The position numbers and the translations under genes were made by a program. A DNA stretch of 64,000 nucleotides from the NCBI RefSeq assembly GCF_029227915.1, contig NC_079879.1, forward strand, positions 10,230,001 through 10,294,000. The letters run 5' to 3'. How positions within the stretch are numbered: position 1 is the stretch's first letter; each line of letters opens with the position of its first letter. Origin of the DNA: Hydractinia symbiolongicarpus. Taxonomy: Eukaryota > Cnidaria > Hydrozoa > Anthoathecata > Hydractiniidae. Below the pieces are notes generated by a model. That model had not been told where the DNA came from, searched no databases, and saw only the letters and a list, made by a program, of their open reading frames with translations. Below, piece after piece: positions 36,401 to 48,255 of the stretch.

Positions 36401-39400
36401 ATTAGATTTTTGTGCATCAATTACAACAATGGAGCCTGCCTTTGTGCCCAGAAAAACAGTGGATGAAGTACAAGGTGAAGCTATACAACTTATCTAAAAT
36501 AATAAAAACATTACATAAAACCAAATTGCACTGAATAAAATTATATTATAATACTCAACTTTTCGTCTGAAAGCCCAAGATGGTAACTGCTACTCGCACA
36601 GGGGAATTTCTGTGGAATTACCAAATTGGCGAATTGTTACAGATATTTAAAGGCATACAACAAATTATTTTTAAAATTTATATTATTTACAATTGAACGA
36701 TAAAGAATGCAAATACGTACATCATAATTTAGATGCAAACTGCCAATGCAATGCATATCTTTCACAGTCCAAACTTGTAACAAACCAGTTGATTTGCATG
36801 TCTAATAAAAACAACCAACATCAATAAATTGATGTACAATTGTACGTGCTACTAAAAAACACCATAGCATTCGAAAATTAGTATTCATACTTCTACCAAG
36901 TGGAGAAAAAATCTTCTTGGTTTTTAGGTTAGACAAGAGCAAAAAAAACACAATACCACAATGTGTTGATTTCCCGGTAAGCAAGCAATACCAATAACTT
37001 TACCAACAAAATCTTCACTCATATTTGTAACAGAGGAGTTGTTTAATGAATATGTACAAATTGTTCCCTAAAATTACAAAAAAATATTAAAATTTACTGT
37101 CAGTGTATTAATATCATATATTCTATCAGTAAATCTTTTACAAAGATTATTTCTTCAACCTACTAGTGAAGTAGGTATGACATAAACAACAGTTAGCAAA
37201 AAAAGAACATTTGAGCATCTTCTAACATATATGCAATTACAAATTCATGCAGTTTTTTTTTACTTATACAGACCTAGTGTAATTGGAAAGAAAAAAAGAA
37301 CGCTTCGCATCTGATGTCAAATATACTGAAAAGATGGTGAGAAACATAGTGTTTGATTGTTAATGAAACCCTGGGGTGACAGTGACCAAGTTTTTTTGCA
37401 TGTGACAAAAGACATGAACGACTTTACCTCTGAGCTACCAATAACAAGACTTTGATAATCTGAGGAAAAGTGTAAAGATGAAATTTGTCTACCAATATTA
37501 ACTTCAAGTTTAGTTGAAACTTGTTTATCCTTGATTTTAAGACATCTAAGTATACCATCCTAAAATCAAAAAAGTAAAAAAAATGCAAATTTTATAATTT
37601 TGTATATAGTCCTCTTTCAGATCAAATAGAGTAGTGGTTGTAGTAATTATATCATGAGAATAGAAGCAGAATTATTTTAATCTACTTTATAATTTTAGAT
37701 AATTTTCATATTAATGTTTTCAGTTGACATCTCAAAAACAGCCCTTCCCTCTTTATGATTCTCAAAATTGTAGTTAATTACACTTGTCCCGGAGGACAGG
37801 AGTGTATTGGTTTCGGCTTGTGCGACCAATAGTGACATGCGATCTGACCGAATATCGTAACTTACCCGCTCCCCCGCGCCTGCACCCGCTGAACTACGGC
37901 CGTAAAGCTATATGTCCATTTAGCGATTTTGTCGCTATTTCGCAAAATATAAGTAATAGAATACTCATGAACATGCACATATACAGAAACGACGAGTGTT
38001 TCAAACCGTCAAGGCTTCTTGTTTCTTCTAATGTGGGAATAGGTTTGTAAAACAGGCCTTTTTAAATTGTGTGCAATGATGAGCGAGCACACAATCAATG
38101 TGCACATGTAATAGCGTACATGAAATAATCTGCACTTCCTTCAAATTTGACATTACAAATAATAAATGTCAAATATATTGCACCCACATTAAACTTGCGT
38201 TTATAGAACACTTCCTTCTGTTTTAATTATTTTGTGATTACAAAAAAATTCAGTGATAAATCAATTTTAAATTTGTGTAAGAAAAAACAGTGATAGTTAA
38301 AGCTATTTGTTGTAAGCATGGATGACCTGTGTGATTTACACATAATTTGGGTTCACAATGACAAGCTTGCATACACAAAAATTATCGTCACACCTAACAA
38401 TAAGGGAAGAGCAATGGCTCTAGCTCACACAAAGACTCGCCCAACTCTGTGAAATGAGAAACTAGCTGACTGATTGTGCAATATTAATTCATTTCACATG
38501 GAATTCAATGTTATCTATCAAATATAAAAAAAGAAAAAAAAATAGATAAAAAATATTTTGTAATAAAATATGTGTTTATAACTTTATTCTATTCACTCAG
38601 GTTGCTCGCCCGGTCTAAATTATTAAAACCTTGGGCGAGCGATTTATTGCTTGGGTATTATTTTCTTATTGATAGACTTGTATCATGCATAAATGTATGC
38701 AAGTGTTGGAAAAAAGAAAAAAAAGAACAATCAAACACAATGTGGATCCATTAACAAAGAACCAAGGATGTAGTTAATATGGCACTTTTATAAAAATAAA
38801 GTTACACAGCTGTGTTTTGCTGTATTAAGGGCAAGGTTGGATTTTAACCCTGCAAGGAAGTACAATGTGTGAAATTATAATGCTGTATTGATGATTGATA
38901 TTATATAGAACCGAAATGCTGTGTTGAAGTTTGATGTTGTATTGAAGTGTAATGCTGCGTGGAATTGGAATTTTGTGCAAAAGTGTAATGATGCGTGAAA
39001 GTACAAAGCTGTATAGAATTGTAATGCGTTTGGAAGTGCAATTTTGTGTGAAAGTGTAATGTTGTGTGAATGTGTAATGCTGCATAGAAGTGTAATGTTT
39101 TGTGGAAGTGTAATGTTGTGAGGAAGTGTAATGTTGTGCACAAGTGTAATGTTGTGTGGAAGTGTAATGTTGTGCAAAAGTGTAATGTTGTGAGGGAGTG
39201 TAATGTTGTGCAGAAGTGTAATTTTTTGTGAAAGTGTAAGTTATATGAAATAAAATGTATGTAGCGCTAAAATGAAAATTAACCTTTTTGACAATGATTA
39301 ACCAAAAGGGTCAAAACAGTTCCATTTTTAAAACACGTTTTAAACCAAGTATACCACCTGATTGATCATTTAGTTGTTAGTTTGTTTTTGAAACAGAAAA

Positions 39401-42400
39401 TAAAATTATGGTTATTAGTTAAAGAAGAAAATTTTAAAATAGTGCAGTCAACCAACCAAAACAAATATTAAAAAGTCAAAATGATAAAAAAAACGTGGGT
39501 TTTATCCATGTGAACCCACTGGAATTTTCTGTTGTTGATCATTTTGAAATTTTAAATTTATACTTAAATTTAAACTTAAATTTATACTTATCCATCAATT
39601 GTCATTTATTATATGCAAAGTATGTCTTTTAGATAGGCCAACCACACTGCTGCTAAAAGAAGTCTTACTTTTCCTCCAACAAATAAACCATCACTGTGAA
39701 GCTGCATGCAGTCAAAGTGTAGATATGGATCATCTTTTTCTAAATCATCTAAAAAGATTAAAGAATAATGATGGAAAAAAACCACAGTATTTTCTTAAAA
39801 ATTGCTAGGTAGTATGGGTTGACCGATCTTATAATTCTGTGTGCCACATTTAATACCATACTTAATCCTGTATGCGCTAAAAAGAAATAAGATCAGGCTC
39901 AAAAAAGGTTTTTTAGTGGATACTTGGATTTTCTTAATTCAAACTCATCAATATAATGGATGTTATCTGTAATACCAACCCTGTCCAACTGGCTTACAAA
40001 TGTAAAAATCTAGCTTTCAAGACCAAAAGAATGTTTTAGATATGGAAAATCAAGAAGACATATTTTGTATGCCTCTTTATAGCTTTTCTCACGTGTTTGG
40101 CATTTTTATTTTTTCCATATTTGTTTTTTTTTCTAAAAGACTTTTTTTGACTGCATTAGTAAGGTAAAGGTTGACATGATAGTTTCGTATTATGCTTACA
40201 GGTTTGAATAAACAAAACTCCAGTTTTTGAAAAAGAAATAATGCATGGCCAAATGTATTTAATGCTGAAAAGCATTATTAAACTTTACCATCATAATAAT
40301 TACACAACACAGTTACATATCCAGTCTCGATATCAGCACATAATAACTTGTTTCCAGAACAACCCACATATATTTGATTTGCAGACGCCCAGCAATGGCA
40401 TATGGCAACACAACGAAGTAGAAGATTAGCTAAGAATAAAGGTAGGGCAACAACAAATGCATAGAGTCAGGAAACAAGATAAAGTAAGCACACAACAATC
40501 AAAAGCTGACTGCATGAATAACATCTACACTAACAAACTAGCATACTAACAAGGATCAACATTTTCTTTGCCAGTACCAACCAAGCCAGCCATTGATGCT
40601 TTTGTCAAGTGAAGGCCACCATGACCAGTGGTTGGACGACTTCCACTAGGGGCTTCATTAACAAATTCAAGCCCAAAAGAACCATCTTCAAATGGTAGTA
40701 TAATGTCTCTGCATAGGAATAAAAGTATAAGCACTGTGAGAATTGTTCACATTGTACATTTTACATATTATTGCATATCTTATATCACATTAAGGAATCA
40801 CAAAATAAGATAAAAATTAAACTTAAACAGGTTCACACCAGGAAAGATTAGCACTAACAGGTGCCATTTAGTGATAACTGGTCTTAGCTAGTGCTAATTT
40901 GCATTCACTTGTTTTAACTTGCACTAATTAATTCCTTGAAAATGAACCCCAGGAAGTAACAAGGGCATGAAAATTAGGTTAGGTAAGTTAATTTAACTAA
41001 GTGGCAACTGTAAATAAACCTTAACAATCACTTTGAATCGATTCAAAATCATGTTATAGTTGCAAACATTTTAAAGAAACTTCATGACTGTATTTTTGAA
41101 CCTTAAAAATAAAACTTATGACTATCAGGAAAGTTAAGTTTTGAAAAAATTCACCGAAATAATGGTGAAAGTTATTTTTTATGAAGGATTTTAAAAGTGG
41201 CCACAAAAGTTAATTCCCTTGGTGTCACAAGTTTTATGACTCATTAAAGTTTTTTCTTTATAATATAACTTACCTGAAAAGAATAAACTTAAAAGTAATG
41301 AGTCAACTAATTGAAAACTGGCAAAGATCACAAAACACTTACCTTCTTTGAAGATCATACTTTTCATTAACTTGTCTGATATTCCAAACTGTAAAACCAT
41401 TCTCAGTTGAACAACAGAATTGTCTCCAGTTAAGCGGGTTGAAAGTAAGACTTAAAGGGGGTGCATTCAGATCTACATAACACAAATTCTCTTCAGTAGC
41501 CCAATTCCTACAGTAGAAAGTTTTGGCTAAGTAAATGCACGTAACGAGATAAAGAACATTATCCTGTTCTAAACAACCAACTTGTTTTCAACACAGCAAA
41601 ATAAAAATAATGCTATGCTATGCATGTCCGTGAAAGCTACTCAGCATGTTTCATTAAGTTGTGAGGTCTTATTTTGCATTGCATAGATATTATGAATTGT
41701 TCAAACAGTAATAAAAATTTGCTTACACACCATATGGTCAGTGTCACTTCAGGTATATTAGAACATGACACCAGTATACTACCATTGTTTGCAAATGATA
41801 AACAAACATAACCAAGGCTATTAATATCTAAAAAGAAATTAAAGCTGCTTATATTGAAACCAAAAAAACTACATTACAGATTCCCTTAACAAGAAGCCTT
41901 TCTCTATTTTACTAATATTGTAATATCAAAATAATACCATACACATGCATTTTCATGTCAACAAACATTAAAGTCTTATGATTCAAGATCTGGAATGAAT
42001 AAAGAGCAGATTGAAAACACTAAGATAGAAAGGTAAAGACAAAAATACGAAACCTGCTTTTAAAGTGGCTACTGCACTGTTTAAGTTCTGTGTACTATAT
42101 ACATATATTTGGGCATGAAGACCATCATCAGCAAAAGCAAGGTAGCCATATGATTGATTGACAGCCAGCGCTGTGATACCATCTCCTGGCGCATTCAAGT
42201 ACTTAGTGCTGCCACTACTTATATTAATAACTTTTAAACAATTTGAGTTGACATAGCAAATAGCATCTGTGTCTGTGTAGTACACAGGTGTTCCATTGTA
42301 TCCAACTGATGAGCTAAGTTAAACAAACAAAAAAAATTAAAACACAGTAATTTATGGCAAATAACTATGAACTAGATTTATAAGTTATAATCCAGCATTC

Positions 42401-43363
42401 TCAGTTGCCATTAAACAGCTATATCCCAATTTATCTAAATTTCCAATTCATTTAACTCAAACCAATATATTGCACATAAAGGGATTAAAAATCATTCATG
42501 ATAGGTCTCTATTTACATCAAATGGCCACTGTTTTAAGTTCCTGGATTACACTCTGACTGTACTATTCTTAACAATGCATAAAATGTTTTAGATACCTCA
42601 AAAAAAGTTCACCAAACTGATCCATCTGTAAACATCTAGATGTTGAAGAATCTTTGTTTCACATAATTTAAGCTATAATACATTATAATTTCATTAAAAC
42701 TGCTTGCTCTTTCGTTGCGCTATTTTTTATTTCTGATTTAAATGGTATTCATCTTAAGCAAATACATGAAAATTCCAAACTTGCCCGTCCTGTTTATACA
42801 GCATTGCATGCATCTCGCTATTTGCGGTACCATTTTGACGACAACGAAAATATTTTTGATTTTAAAAAAAAAAAAAAAAAATAATTATTTATATTCAATG
42901 GCGTTATTCTCTCATGACATTAATTAAGAGTTATTATAATGTTTAAAGATGTATCATGACCTTCGTGAGGTGAATCTTGAAAATCATGATGCATCGTACA
43001 GTCAACCCCACAATGGATCTCAACTTTCACAATGGTAAAAATTTTTACTATAACGACAGCATTGCGAATCATACACGAAATACACGATATGCGATCCCTG
43101 ATGTTAGGTGTCCTGATTCCAGTACTGTATATGTAATAAGAGGATGGTTGGGATTTACCTGCCTTTTTTTTAATTATCTTTGCCTGGCAATGCGTAATCT
43201 CCTGCCTTTTTATATTTTTTACAATGACCCAATAACTCAGGATCTGCAATATGGTTTACAATTAAATTTGCCGGGTAAGCTTGTATAGGCCTTATATGTT
43301 TACTCACCAAATTTGATTGCAAACCGCCGTTGGGTTTAAAGAAATGAAGCCATTACAATGCAT
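21430..43363 (-). CDS. CFAP43: Cilia- and flagella-associated protein 43, 31 exons
   Basis: Exons from the 5' end: 43308-43363, 42054-42313, 41731-41827, 41343-41507, 40551-40708, 40289-40429, 39669-39748, 37428-37559, 36957-37067, 36721-36801, 36345-36493, 36156-36259, 35250-35396, 34904-35079, 34581-34661, 33792-33941, 32913-33174, 32277-32323, 31700-31903, 30731-31004, 29627-29805, 29105-29381, 28305-28504, 26797-26946, 25696-25979, 24954-25179, 24113-24225, 22944-23103, 22500-22745, 21997-22150, 21430-21602. All phases fit; the sum is 1679 codons with stop, close to human CFAP43 (about 1665 aa). The protein sits in the axoneme at the tether/tether-head of inner dynein arms with CFAP44, and is needed for ciliary and sperm motility. 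Diagnostic stretches: LPFEDGSFGLEF with a downstream SMAGLVG, YKLFKKRPR, and a C-terminus with LRAEVERLRMRTFPALVQ. Exon 1 is the weakest call (no homology; chosen by phase and donor GTGAGT). Confidence 0.92.
22310..22422. repeat. tRNA-like core inside a 12-bp perfect inverted repeat
   Basis: GTTCATCACTAA (22310-22321) and TTAGTGATGAAC (22411-22422) are perfect inverted repeats; pairing continues imperfectly inwards for about 30 bases. The loop holds TAGTGTAGTGGG (A-box-like) and GGATCGAATCC (B-box-like). It lies in CFAP43 intron 29. Most likely a tRNA-derived SINE/MITE remnant; it does not form a canonical acceptor stem. Confidence 0.6.
24385..24870. repeat. Possible decayed repeat in CFAP43 intron 26
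   Basis: Short G-rich phrases recur: AGGGGGTTTGATAATTTCG near 24452, and TAGGGGGTTCTGTAATATTCC near 24844, with a CCCCCTTTGCAAGGGG palindrome-like start at 24409. This suggests an old element or satellite-like remnant. I could not define its ends. Confidence 0.3.
27190..27486. mobile_element. MITE with about 30-bp terminal inverted repeats
   Basis: The left end (GGGGGATTTTCACAAAGCGA then ATTGAACGGCGAAT) and the reverse complement of the right end (GGGGGATTTTCACGAAGCGA then ATTCGACGGCGAAT) match with few mismatches. Both ends border TTTAA(A), so a TTAA-type target is possible but the exact boundary is ambiguous. About 290 bases, no coding capacity, in CFAP43 intron 23. Confidence 0.7.
27610..28240. 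mobile_element. Probable non-autonomous element rich in TTAACG motifs
   Basis: AATTAACG and CATGAAATTA motifs repeat at the left (27628-27720) and in inverted form at the right (28115-28230, including GCGTTAATTTCATGACTCG). Between them lies a coding-like remnant around 27830-28005 (protein family not recognised). The inverted ends suggest a DNA transposon derivative in CFAP43 intron 23. Confidence 0.45.
28534..28660 (-). mobile_element. Short Helitron-like element, reverse orientation
   Basis: On the minus strand it ends CCCGTGGATTTTTCCACGGG, then CTAACGACTAA. This is a hairpin with 8-bp arms about 10 bases before a CTRR end, followed by T. The body has GCAAAATGGTAGCTTAGCTG and a (GTCC/GTCT)n tract at 28597-28640. 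Same family as 2569-2724. It lies in CFAP43 intron 22, about 30 bases upstream of exon 23. Confidence 0.6.
32689..32872 (-). mobile_element. Helitron-like element, diverged, reverse orientation
   Basis: On the minus strand it ends with a perfect CCCGTGGA/TCCACGGG hairpin, then TTCACGACTAG, followed by T: a CTAG end with A/T flank. The body differs from the other copies (CGGACACACAGACAGACG, GACGCCGCTTTCGCGG). It lies about 40 bases downstream of the CFAP43 exon 17 donor and creates an artefactual open frame on the plus strand. Confidence 0.55.
33249..33315. repeat. Short inverted repeat in CFAP43 intron 16
   Basis: GAAAACCTGGTTTAC and GCAAACCAGGTTTTC form a 15-bp near-perfect inverted repeat around a loop of about 35 bases. 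It could be a small MITE end pair or a structured intronic RNA. Confidence 0.55.
37780..38050. repeat. GC-rich island in CFAP43 intron 7, possible tRNA-derived repeat
   Basis: GC content is much higher than in the surrounding intron. On the minus strand it contains GGCCGTAGTTCAGCGGGTGC, which resembles a tRNA D-arm/A box; no good B box follows. The plus-strand frame 37784-38050 matches nothing I know. Likely an inserted SINE-like repeat. Confidence 0.35.
38875..39240. repeat. 18-bp minisatellite in CFAP43 intron 7
   Basis: Tandem copies of an 18-base unit, typified by AAGTGTAATGTTGTGTGG, drifting in sequence towards the left. Because 18 is a multiple of three, the minus strand has long open frames in all phases (His-Asn-Ile-Thr-Leu-Pro repeats in one). 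These are by-products of the repeat, not genes. Confidence 0.9.
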
Positions 43364-44393
43364 ATATAACTCGAAACAGGCTTGTGACTTAAGTCATTTT
43401 TAACCACATGGATAACTAGGGACAACCTGGGACTAAATTTGTAAAGTTTCCCAAACCTTGGTCCCCAAATCCATTTCGGAATGAACGGGTAGATCACGTC
43501 ATTAAAAATTCTTTCAAGGCCAATATTTCTGTAACTGTTTTCAGAATTACATGATCTAATACATTTTCTTGATCAAGATCTATATCATGAAGGCAAACTG
43601 ATATACAAAGTTTGTGTGTGTTGCATGCAGTTCCTTGCCGATGTCAAATAATTAAAAACAAACAAACATTTTTTTTATCCCATCTCGTGAAAAATTATTT
43701 ATATAACGCTTGCTAAAATCTAATAGTGCAAGACTTTTACCGTATTCTCTCTAAAACGCAATTCTGGAGATAATTTTTTCTTTTGTGTTAAATGTAATTC
43801 TGATCTAATTATATCTTTGCAATTGCATTGAGCACATTATTTGCTTCTGGTGATAGACCAGTTTAACAGGTATCATTTTTAAGTGTTAAGTGTTAAAGTG
43901 TGCCTTTATGGCCTCTTAATAACATCAGCCATACAATATTTTACTGTCAAATCACTATACAAGGAACTAAAACTATAGATAGCTATAGCTATATCTAGCT
44001 ATAGAACATCTAGCAAGTAGCTAACTAATAATTCAGGTGAACAACTCTGGTTTATAATAGTTTAGGCAGATAGCCATAGCTATTTAGTGTCTGTAACTAA
44101 CTACATCCAGCAGCTAGCTAGCTAGTAACATTGAGTTTTTATTGCCGGGATAGCAAAAGCAAGTATACCAGCAGAGCGCCAGCGAATTAAAATAAAAATA
44201 AAACCAAAAAGATCACGAAACCACGATTCGACTGCTACGCTACCATATTTGTTTATACCGATGGCTTGGTGCCAGAGTAATGCTACGCACCGGTTGAATT
44301 GTTATCACACTTCCTCGGCTCCTGGCATTTTTTTGTATCTTTCTAACTTTTCTTAGGATACGGGATCGAGATCATTCTCAATCGCAATTCTCA
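43364..44393. other. Region upstream of CFAP43
   Basis: Should contain the CFAP43 promoter and 5' UTR. About 43480-43630 is a reverse copy of the dispersed repeat also found at about 13000-13110, 16490-16600 and 49350-49460. About 43960-44120 is TAGCTA-rich low complexity. No TATA box stands out. Confidence 0.5.
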
Positions 44394-44585
44394 TTGATAT
44401 TCAGCATCAACGGAGGTATGAGTCGAGAAACTAGTGTTTTTGTATCTAGACTAGCCGATATGATCGCAGAAAAAAGAGATACAACAAAGGGAGAAGTTGT
44501 AGCGTGGCTGGGACGCAAAATTTGTTTAGTTTTGCTGCGTTCAGCAATTTTATGTCTGTTATGTTGTTTTGTCCGTAGTATGTGT
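44394..44585 (+). pseudogene. Retroelement polyprotein fragment, C-terminal end
   Basis: The frame encodes GGMSRETSVFVSRLADMIAE, then AWLGRKICLVLLRSAILCL. This resembles the very C-terminal segment of a reverse-transcriptase polyprotein type abundant in cnidarian genomes. It lies upstream of the matching RT segment, i.e. in the wrong order for one intact element. The element class is not assigned. Confidence 0.5.
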
Positions 44586-45539
44586 GACGAAAATGTGCTG
44601 ATTACAAATGAGTTAGCAATTATCCGTGAAAATTTAATTGTTTTATCGATATTTGAGTTTATGTTGTGTCGTCATAGTAATGTCAACTTTCCATGTTTTT
44701 TGTTATCTTTCCTCCACGTATAACGTCCACGTCCTTTAGTGTTAAATTGTAAAAAAAGTTTATTTAGCTAATACAAGTTGATACATTCTCACCAAAAGAA
44801 AAAATCCCAAGTGTTTAACTGTTATGTCTTCCAAGATTGCCGGCGTGATTTGTTAACGGCAACTTGAATAAAAGAAGAATGGGAACGAAAATATGTCAAA
44901 ACAAATCGTTGCGTAAAGACTGTTATATACGAAAAAGAATAAAACTCGTTCATCCCGTCTATCATTTGTTGATTACGTCATTTATTATTATGTCATCATC
45001 TCTTGGAAATTTCATGCAACCGAATAATAACCAAGAAAGAACGTGTGCATGTGAAAAACGATTTAAAATCAACGCTGTCTTCAATAATAATAACAGTAAT
45101 AACATCAAGCGGAAGCCTTCGGTATAGTTCAATACGAACATTAGTAAAAATCAAGAAAGCTTAGTTGATGATTATAAAAGCAAAGTAAAAGGATGCGCTT
45201 GAAAACATTTATTTGAACAAAGATTTCTTTGGGCTTGCAAAATATATTTCAGGGGAAGATTTCATTCAAGAATTGACAAGATTGATCAATAAATGGCTAG
45301 ATTATTCTATGAATCAAGATGTTTGCCTGACGGCCTTAATAATTATCCCAACCTTCTTTTGACAAAGAAATGATAACAAATTATCAAGCCGCTTTACGCG
45401 TTTAATGTTGGCTGGCAAAGTTAATTCAGCCATACGTTCATTGGAAAATTAATGAAATAATGGCATCCCCCAACTAACGGAAGATACAATGAAATGTCTT
45501 CTTGCGAAACATCCTACGCATAAAACATACTTCAGGAAC

Positions 45540-47060
45540 ATGTTGAAAAGTGCGTGATATTTGATTGCATTAATGGAGATTTGGTCAGAACACGTGCTCT
45601 AACAAAGGGCGCATCTGGTCATTCTTTTTTTTTTCATGCAGATAGTTGGCGAAAAACAATTGGTGGAAATGTGTATTGGTTGGTTTTTGATGATTTGTGT
45701 CATACAATTACCAGAATGACACGCAAAATGTGTTCTATGAAATTGGAGGGAGAAGATTTATCTGTTTTGGCTGCTTGTAGACTTATCCCAATCGATAAGT
45801 CATCTGATTTAAGACCCATTGGAATTAGCGAAGTCTGGTATTAAGCAGGATATGAGGCAACTACTGTTGCAAAAGGATTCTTCGAATGCCTTCAACACGA
45901 TTAGAGCTGTTCTTCTCCATAACTTCAAATTACTGCACCCAAAAATTGCTTCATAACTGTCAAATTTCTATAGCGAATTTGCAATACTTTTCGTTGTTGA
46001 AGGAAAGGAAATAGCATCTAGGAAAGGAGCAACTCAAGGTGACGCTGTTGCAATGGCAGTGTATGCCATCGGGATGATGCTTATGTCTAAAACAGATCCC
46101 ACAGGTGAAAAAATTTTGATCTAGTCGGCTTAGGCAAACGATTTGACTGGGCACAGGTAAAAATGGTGAGAAAAAATGGCGAGTATGTGGGATATTTCGT
46201 GAACAAAAAAAAGTCATTGCTAGTTGTAAAAGAAGAACATATTGGTGAAGGAGGTGAACTATTGGTGAGCTCTTTTCTGGCTCAGCATATTAACTGAAGG
46301 AAATTGACATCTTGGAGAGGCGAATGGTAAAGACGCTTTCACTGAGTTGTTTGTGGAAATGAAAGTAACTGAAATTATTATCACGTATAGTCACAACACA
46401 ACCTTATTTAGCCTACGCCGTCTTCAGCCAGGGTCTGAAGCATAGATGTTTATGTGATGAAAACTGTACCGAGAATTTCGAATCTCTTGAATCCATTTGC
46501 TAATGCCATTGATAACTTCATAAAACATCTTTTATTCAATGCAAAGGAACAGTTGCAAAGGAACAGATGTCAGACGATAAGTATGTGTATTTAAACTAAA
46601 AAACAGAACTGTTGATAACATCAAAAGTTCAAGCTTCAAGCGCAACAATACAATCAAATTGGAAAAGAGGAAAATCAAAGAACACTTGAAGAAAATACAA
46701 GAATCTGTCTATTTTTCGAAAAATTTTAATCGTTAGAAGCATCCCTAGAGAATATATCCTCCATCTGTGTGATGTAATTGCCGTTGAAAAAATATAGATT
46801 TGCTTTTGATAAACAGTCCTTTCAAGATGCGCTATACATAAGATATGGAATCCCTTTTCAAAGATTACTAACACTTTACGTTTGTGGCGTTGCTCTCAAC
46901 GTAGAATATGCTGTTACGTGCCCAAGTGGTGGGTTTATCATTAACCAACCCAATGATATTAGAGATATTACTGCTGAAATACTTAACGAGACGTGCAATG
47001 AAGTGACAAACGAACCAATTTTGCCGCCACTAACTAGTGAATCTTTTTAGGAAATAAACA
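45540..47060 (+). pseudogene. Decayed retroelement: reverse transcriptase plus C-terminal zinc/nuclease-like segment
   Basis: Fragments in shifting frames: LAACRLIPIDKSSDLRPIGI (RT N-terminal part, about 45765-45830), IASRKGATQGDAVAMAVYAI (about 46010-46070, the TQGD motif of RT), and SFQDALYIRYGIPF with CPSGGFIINQPNDIRD (about 46818-46965), typical of the region after RT in the same family. Stops and frameshifts throughout. Together with 44394-44585 it represents one or two broken copies of a cnidarian-type retroelement whose class I cannot settle. Confidence 0.6.
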
Positions 47061-47984
47061 ACGTTGACAGAAGATAATGTACGCGCTGATGTTTCAGCGA
47101 GAGGAACCTACATAGATCCTTAGTCACCTTTCGGCTGAAGACAAAACTGAATTTTTCATTGATTAAAGCTTGCGTGAAATGTATCTGAGGAACACGTACT
47201 GAAAAGTTTTCTTGGAGATTACCGATATCAAACTCGCCGCAATCGATTCAAGAGCCAACAATTAATAACATTGTAACGTCAACTTTTCGTGTTAATTTGT
47301 TATCCTTCCACGTTTAAATGCTGTTTATTATATAATGTTTTTTTTTTCTCAATCCGCGGCCCCTCCGCCGGTTAAGAAAAATATAGTCCTGTGGACGAGG
47401 TTGAGAAAACAAGATTTTTGCCGATAAAAAAATGCACAGCCGCCATACTTCGCACGTCCGTGTAACACCCTGTAAATAACAATACATGCGTGAACATTCG
47501 TTTAAATTGTAAACAAATATGGTTTCCCCCTGATTAATAGATAGCCTGGCCAGCCTGACTTTTCTCTTCTCTACACTTCTTTTAATGACAGTTAGCTATA
47601 GCCAGCTATCTGATGGACCAGAGACGTTGTTTTGTGAAAAGTCAGTTGATATTATATATAGATAGCTAGCTACTACACCTCTACAGCTAGCTACTAGCTA
47701 GCTTGCAATCCAATATATATAGATTGACATATCAACTCAGCCAGATAGCTATTATAATTTTGTCAAAATAAAATAGCTTTAGCTATCCTCTAGGATACTC
47801 AAGTGTTTGACTCGTCATGTACTCTACTAAACTAAATGCATTTAATCGACTCTTCCTGTCACCTGCTGTAACAGTAATTAATAATTGCTCTTACGCACGG
47901 TCAGGGTAGAGATAGATAGATAGATAGATGTGCATATTTTACATGGCTAGCCTCACAAATATCGAGGGATATACCCTGTCTATT
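47061..47984. other. Intergenic, low-complexity stretch
   Basis: No gene seen. TAGCTA/GCTAGC-rich patches lie at 47590-47740 and a (GATA)n run at about 47911-47930. Otherwise AT-rich unique-looking DNA. Confidence 0.5.
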
Positions 47985-48254
47985 ATTTCCAGGAGGGGCC
48001 ATGGCTTAGATGGAGAGTCCTAGAGTATTTAATGCTCATTTTGAGCTACGCAGACCCAATTAGTAGGGCCCACGCTCTACTAGACAACTCCCGGCAACAT
48101 CCAACGGCCCACACAGTGTGCCATCTCCCCAATTTCCCTCACATGGCTTGGTTTAACCCGGGGCTATGGTAACATTCACTCGCCCATGTTAAATCGCCGT
48201 CAAGAGGAATCGAACCCCGGTCTCCCGCACAGAGTACGAAAGCTATAACCACTA
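47985..48254 (-). mobile_element. tRNA-derived SINE
   Basis: On the minus strand the element starts with a tRNA-like head: TAGTGGTTATAGC (A box) and, 40 bases on, GGGGTTCGATTCC (a perfect B box). A body of about 200 bases follows (GCCATGTGAGGGAAATTGGG, then GGGCCCTACTAATTGGG). These internal polymerase III promoter boxes with an unrelated body are the mark of a SINE. Its head abuts the MITE at 48256. Confidence 0.75.
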
Positions 48255-48255
48255 A

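Larger units (their letters stand above)
32913..43363 (-). other. CFAP43: CFAP43 N-terminal WD-repeat half (exons 1-17)
   Basis: About 780 residues in the first 17 exons. They encode repeated beta-propeller blades of the degenerate WD40 kind. Seen: VPEVTLTIWNW-like ends (exon 3/4), LNWRQFCCSTENGFTIWN (exon 4), CKSTGLLQVWTVKDMHCIG (exon 10), FLGTKAGSIVVIDA (exon 11), SVLITSSSDPKIFLLNARL (exon 12) and ILTVGNDGCISSWSW (exon 17). Intron 7 (37560-39668) is over 2 kb and carries a minisatellite. Exon 15 (34581-34661) uses an AG with a poor pyrimidine tract; using the stronger upstream AG would bring in a stop codon. Confidence 0.85.

Noticed and set aside
38825-39177. Overlapping minus-strand frames of 80-100 codons rich in His-Asn-Ile-Thr-Leu and Gln-His-Tyr-Thr
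   Set aside because: Produced by the 18-bp minisatellite, open in all phases; inside a CFAP43 intron.
38875-39240. CRISPR array
   Set aside because: The repeats are a contiguous 18-bp minisatellite without unique spacers, in a eukaryotic intron.
42920-43288. Overlapping frames of 103-109 codons on both strands
   Set aside because: Within CFAP43 intron 1, no recognised domain, and both strands open, which points to chance.
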